From Dasypus novemcinctus (Eukaryota; Chordata; Mammalia; Cingulata; Dasypodidae), in NCBI RefSeq assembly GCF_030445035.2, contig NC_080696.1, positions 26,611,661 to 26,675,660 of the forward strand: a stretch of 64,000 bases of DNA, in the 5' to 3' direction. The notes under the pieces were generated by a model that did no database searches, had not been told where the DNA came from, and saw only the letters and a list, made by a program, of their open reading frames with translations. Positions 60,604 through 64,000 of this stretch are shown here, piece by piece (positions within the stretch are counted from its first letter, which is position 1; every line of letters starts with the position of its first letter). The position numbers and the translations under genes are program-made.

Positions 60604-60755
60604 TCCAGTCTGCCCTTTTCCCCTCCCCCGACAGCAGCAACAGCCAGGCATGGGTGGAAAAATCCAGTCTGCCCTTTTCCCTCCCCCTGACAGCAGCAAC
60701 AGCCAGGCGTGGGTGGGAAACTCCAGTCTGCCCTCTACCCCAGCAACAGCAGCCA
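60604..60755 (+). repeat. ~59-bp tandem repeat in the LTR U3
   Basis: Units begin with tccagtctgccc at 60604, 60663 and 60722, with 'agcagcaacagccagg' in each; the third is partial. Such U3 repeats often act as enhancers in retroviruses; that role is inferred. Confidence 0.85.
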
Positions 60756-60849
60756 CCATTCACTAAACCCTGCCACTTCCCCCAGCAACAGCAACAGCCA
60801 ATCCCTAATCTCCACCCCTCCCCCATCCAGTACTGCCCACTGACCTTTC

Positions 60850-60935
60850 TCTGGCAACCAATCAGAACAGGGCGTGGCTTCGACCAATCAGCCTTCCCCA
60901 GCCCCTATAAAACTGTTGCCTCTCCCTCAATAAAG
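60850..60935 (+). promoter_or_regulatory. LTR core promoter and poly(A) signal
   Basis: CCAAT (60858), gggcgtggc (60871), CCAAT (60884), TATAAAA (60906), AATAAA (60929) in close order. The AATAAA lies only 17 bases after the TATA box, so R must be placed so that the signal is in U3 or at its edge. Confidence 0.75.
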
Positions 60936-61117
60936 TGGACTTGCGTGTTTACCTTGTCTCCGCGGTAGTTCTTCTGCCGTGTGCCCTCCAGTCCTGAGAG
61001 CCCCCGAAAAGGGCCTGGCCTCTCTTGTCCCCAGTTCATCGCCTGCTTCTCTGGGCGACCCCTTCGTCGCCGGCTTTGCCGGGCGACCCCGTCAGCGGAA
61101 CCGCGCAACCCCTGTGA

Positions 61118-61232
61118 GACCGACCCCTCGTCTGCTGCCGGACCGACCCCTCGTCCCAAGTGGGACCGACCCCTCGTCCCAAGCGGGACCGACCCCTCAT
61201 CCAAAGCTGGACCAACCCCTCGTCCGCAGCCA
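61118..61232 (+). repeat. 23-bp minisatellite in LTR R/U5
   Basis: Five units starting gaccgacccctcgtcc at 61118, 61141, 61164, 61187 and 61210 (the last with gaccaac). Period 23 exactly. C- and CpG-rich. Confidence 0.9.
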
Positions 61233-61272
61233 GACCCCACCTCTACCGACCGAGCAAGCCGTCGCAGTGTTA

Positions 61273-62316
61273 GCCATATTTTGATTGGAGTTGTGTTTGT
61301 CATATTTTGTTTGTATTTTTTTGTCTTTTTTGTTGTTGTTGTTGCTCTTATACTCTCCTCCAACTCTGCCTTTCCTGTTTTTTTCCTTTCTTCCTGCAGA
61401 ACTCCCTTTAGAATTTCTTGAAGGAGAGGTTTCTTGTTGGTATACTCTTTCAGTTTCTGTTTGTCTGTGAATATTTTGAACTCTCCATCATGTTTGAATG
61501 CTAGTTTAGCTGGTAGAGTATTCTTGGTTGGAAATTTTTTTCCTTTAGTACCTTGACTATATCATACCACTGCCTTCTTGCCTCCATGGTTTCAGATGAG
61601 AAATCAGCACTTAATCTAATTGAGCTTCCCTTGTATGTGATGGTTTTCTTTTCTCTTGCTGCTTTTAGGATTTTCTCTTTGTCTTGAGCATTGGATAATT
61701 TGACAAGTATATGTCTTGGGGTGAGCCTGTTGGGGTTTATGACTAGTGGAGTGCACTGTGCTTCTTGGATATGCACATCTGTCTCCTTCAGTAGATTTGG
61801 GATGTTTTCAGCCATTATTTCCTGCAACACTCCTTCTGACCCCTTTCCCTTCTCTTCACCTTCTGGAATGCCTATAATACGTATGTTTGAGCATTTTGCA
61901 TTGTCATTCAGGTCCCTAAGTCCTAACTGGATTTTTTCTATCTTCTTATTGACCCCTTCTACTATCTGTTTGATTTCTGATGTACTGTCTTCCACATCAC
62001 TAATTCTCTGCTCTGTCTCTTCTAGTCTGCTGATATTTGCTGCAAGTGTATTTTTGATTTCTTGAACTGTGGTGTTCATTCCCATCATATCTGTTATGTT
62101 TTTGCGTATGTCTGCAATTCCCCCTCCAAGTGATGTCTTCATGTTGTTAACCTCTTTCATTACTTCGTCAAATTTGTTGGTGATAAATGTTCTGAGATCT
62201 TTCATTGCTTGTGCCAAGTTTTGCTCCTCTTCATGATTTTTGGTTTGTTGAATGGATTCAGCCATGTTTTCCTGATTACTGGTTTGGTTTGTAGATTTTT
62301 GTTGCTTTCTGGTCAT
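61273..62316 (-). pseudogene. L1 ORF1 (RNA-binding protein), frameshifted
   Basis: The frame starts at ATG 62314-62316 (MTRKQQKSTNQTSNQEN) and runs 271 codons to a stop at 61501. About residues 60-135 form a coiled coil (EETEQRISDVEDSTSEIKQ), about 145-235 the RRM (IRIIGIPEGEE), and then the C-terminal domain (FQPRILYQLN) breaks off. Downstream, the C-terminal domain goes on in another frame to about 61273, so a single-base loss near 61512 is likely. The encoded family protein trimerises and coats L1 RNA. It ends next to the LTR. Confidence 0.88.
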
Positions 62317-64000
62317 CTCTTTATCTTGATGGATTTAATGAGTTCCTTAGCTTCTTTGTCTACTCTTGGAGGTTAATTAGCTGTTATTTTTGCATAGGTG
62401 TTATATCTTCTCTTTGTCACTTTTTTCCTTCTTATTCTAATTTCTTGTTGTTGGTTAAGTTCACTTTAAAGGAAAGTATATTAGTGTTGGGGAAAGGCAA
62501 TTGTGTGAGGAAGAGAAAAGTGTATAGTAGTATTGTTGATTTATGTTAACAAAGCAAGAATATGAGATCTGGGAGGATGGAGGTTAGATTCCTGTAAATT
62601 GTGTAGAATTATAGCAGTAGGTAGAGTACTTATTATGAGGTAGATGATTGAATATGGGAGGAATGTGGTATGAGCTAAAAAGCTATTGTTTTCGTGAGAG
62701 AGGGGAAGAGAAAAGAAAGGTCCTAGTTTCAAGTGTGGATAACAGACAGAAAACAAAACAAAGGTATTAGGAATTAAGACTTAGACCCTTCATGGATCGA
62801 AGAAAGGGAGGTGGGAGGTGGAATATAGGAGAGACAGTAGATGGTGGTGGATATCAAGATGTAGGGGAAAGAGGATAGTGTAGGTAGCCTAAATCGGTTC
62901 ACACAGAAATGAGGCAGTGGAGGATGAGAAATCCAAGCGATTGTGAGGTGTTTCCTGCCACATCTATTGTATAATTGAGTTAAAATAAACTAAGTAGAAT
63001 ATGAGGGACAAGAGGGGAAGAGACAACAGAAAAAAAAAAGAAAAAAAGGGGGGTGAAGGGATGAGAGGGAGAAAGGAAAAGAGGGTGGGCAAAGGGTGGG
63101 GAACAGATAGGGGAAAGAAAAAAAAAAAAACAGATATACACGAACCAGAATTAAAACACCCACTACACAGCACCTACCACACACAAAAAAAAACCCTTAA
63201 ATAACTGAGTAAAAAAAGACTTTGGGGGATACGCTGTGAGAGAAGACTCGGGGATAATGCGGTGTTAGCAATCAGGAAATGGAAAAAAGTAAAGAATAAG
63301 TCAAAATGAAAATAAAAACAAAACAAAATGAAACGATAAAGAAAAAATGCCAACATTGAAGGCTAGGGCATTTAAGGACCTCAGATGGTCCTCAGTGCGT
63401 GATGGATTCAGGGATGGAAAGTCTGAGATATTGAGGGCTTAAGAGGTGTGAGTCTCTGTGGTGTGGGCCACCAGAGTTTAGGTAATTCAGACCTGGCAAC
63501 CTCCAATCTGGACAACAGGAAGCCTGGGAGCCCCGCAGTGTAACACAGCCCTCAGGGATCCCCACAGCTGGGTGCCAGCCCTATGGGGTAAGTCAGATCC
63601 GCAAACTCTATATTGTGACTGAACCCTGCAATTCACTTACTTGGCTGGGCTCATTAGTACGTGTATCTTTCACTTCAGCTTTTGGACAGCTCCTGTCCTG
63701 TGATTCCAAACCACTGCCACTAGATGGCGCATCTACACTGCAGCCACTTTACTAGTACAGATCCGAAGCCCGGCCTGTGATGCCGAAAACAGATTCCAAA
63801 AACCGGAATTCCCAAGCTTCGCAGAATACTCCCTAATCGGCTTCCAGGCGTGTCCCCCTCCCTTGCCACAGCCTAAAACAATTTTCCAATTATGTCCCTT
63901 TTTTGCCTATAGCCTATTTGGGTTGGAGACCGGCTGCCGGGCTTTTGGGGGCGGAGCTTCAGGCGGAAGCTCTACTGTTTGTGCTCGCAATCAAAAGTTT
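62317..64000 (-). promoter_or_regulatory. L1 5' UTR / internal promoter region
   Basis: Non-coding sequence upstream of ORF1, purine-rich up to about 63330 on the plus strand and then more GC/CpG-containing to the window end, as L1 promoters are. Only short frames occur. A CTCF-type motif sits at 63717-63730. The true 5' end lies beyond the window. Confidence 0.7.
63717..63730 (+). promoter_or_regulatory. CTCF-like core motif in the L1 5' UTR
   Basis: CCACTAGATGGCGC fits every position of the 14-base core CCASYAGRKGGCRS that I recall for CTCF. One site only; occupancy is unknown. Confidence 0.55.

Larger units (their letters stand above)
60326..61272 (+). mobile_element. GC-rich solo LTR inserted at the start of L1 ORF2, 6-bp TSD GTGTTA
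   Basis: The LTR (60332-61266, 935 bp) starts TGCG and ends CGCA. GTGTTA flanks it exactly (60326-60331 and 61267-61272). Inside, two CCAAT boxes (60858 and 60884), a GC/KLF-like gggcgtggc (60871), a TATA box (60906-60912) and AATAAA (60929-60934) define a plus-strand U3-R. It is far more GC- and CpG-rich than its surroundings. It holds two tandem arrays: ~59-bp units (60604-60755) and 23-bp units (61118-61232). It belongs to none of the other LTR families here. A 6-bp duplication suits a betaretrovirus-like (class II) integrase. The long frames on both strands are compositional shadows. Confidence 0.9.
53706..64000 (-). mobile_element. Near full-length L1, minus strand, interrupted by a solo LTR
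   Basis: The order on the minus strand is 5' UTR (62317 to at least 64000), ORF1, a solo LTR (60332-61266), ORF2, and a 3' UTR ending in an A-tail (T-run 53708-53732). Without the LTR at least 9.35 kb is present, long for a mammalian L1 because of a ~2.8-kb 3' UTR. The 5' end lies outside the window, so no target duplication can be checked. Both ORFs are broken, so it cannot move by itself. Confidence 0.9.

Noticed and set aside
60329..60968. Long frames on both strands in the GC-rich LTR
   Set aside because: Overlapping in several frames on both strands; expected from low stop-codon content of GC-rich tandem repeats.
61118..61232. CRISPR-like array
   Set aside because: The 23-bp units are contiguous with no spacers; a minisatellite in an LTR of an animal genome.

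Overview
The window looks like mammalian nuclear DNA, most likely from an armadillo-like xenarthran. The evidence is tRNA-derived SINEs of the type I know from Dasypus (41637-42230 and a 5'-truncated copy at 51720-51985), L1 elements with very long 3' UTRs, old MIR and L1M fragments, and no bacterial or phage signal. I see no intact protein-coding host gene. The host genes that can be recognised are two olfactory receptor (OR) pseudogenes, both destroyed by retroelements. Most long open reading frames belong to retrotransposons.

Left block (1-11.2 kb): a short low-copy flank with MIR remnants, then a decayed class I (gammaretrovirus-like, HERV-E-like) provirus on the minus strand (1257-11176). 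It has a tRNA-Glu-like primer site, recognisable gag, protease, RT/RNase H, integrase and env remnants, a ~300-bp duplication in its leader, and two later solo LTRs inserted in it (7926-8375 and 9705-10338). The provirus itself split a MIR.

Middle block (11.2-26.2 kb): a three-level nest. A full-length family-4-like OR pseudogene (minus; pieces 11244-11873 and 25943-26234) is split by a second, apparently non-coding provirus (plus; 11874-25942, TSD TTGC, tRNA-Arg-like primer site). That provirus is split by a betaretrovirus-like provirus (minus; 15232-22003, TSD TGCAGT, tRNA-Lys-like primer site). The inner provirus has 479-bp LTRs that differ at one position, so it is young. It keeps only part of gag, RNase H-integrase and env TM. 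About 2.7 kb of AT-rich non-viral-looking sequence stands where most of gag, protease and RT should be, and part of it is homologous, in the same sense, to the interior of the outer provirus. Next to its 3' LTR lies an array of motifs like the constitutive transport element (CTE) of type D retroviruses.

Right block (26-64 kb): MIR fragments, a second OR pseudogene with a solo LTR (27939-28652), and layer upon layer of L1. These include several 5'-truncated or nested copies with clear target-site duplications, an apparent 5'-inverted copy (44058-49570), and a near full-length but dead L1 on the minus strand (53706 to the window end). In the last, a 935-bp GC-rich solo LTR (60332-61266, TSD GTGTTA) landed at the very start of ORF2, separating ORF1 from ORF2. 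No cellular pathway can be read from the window. Its story is one of successive retroelement insertion, recombination and co-option of helper functions. Family names and primer tRNAs are from memory and motif reading, not from a database search.
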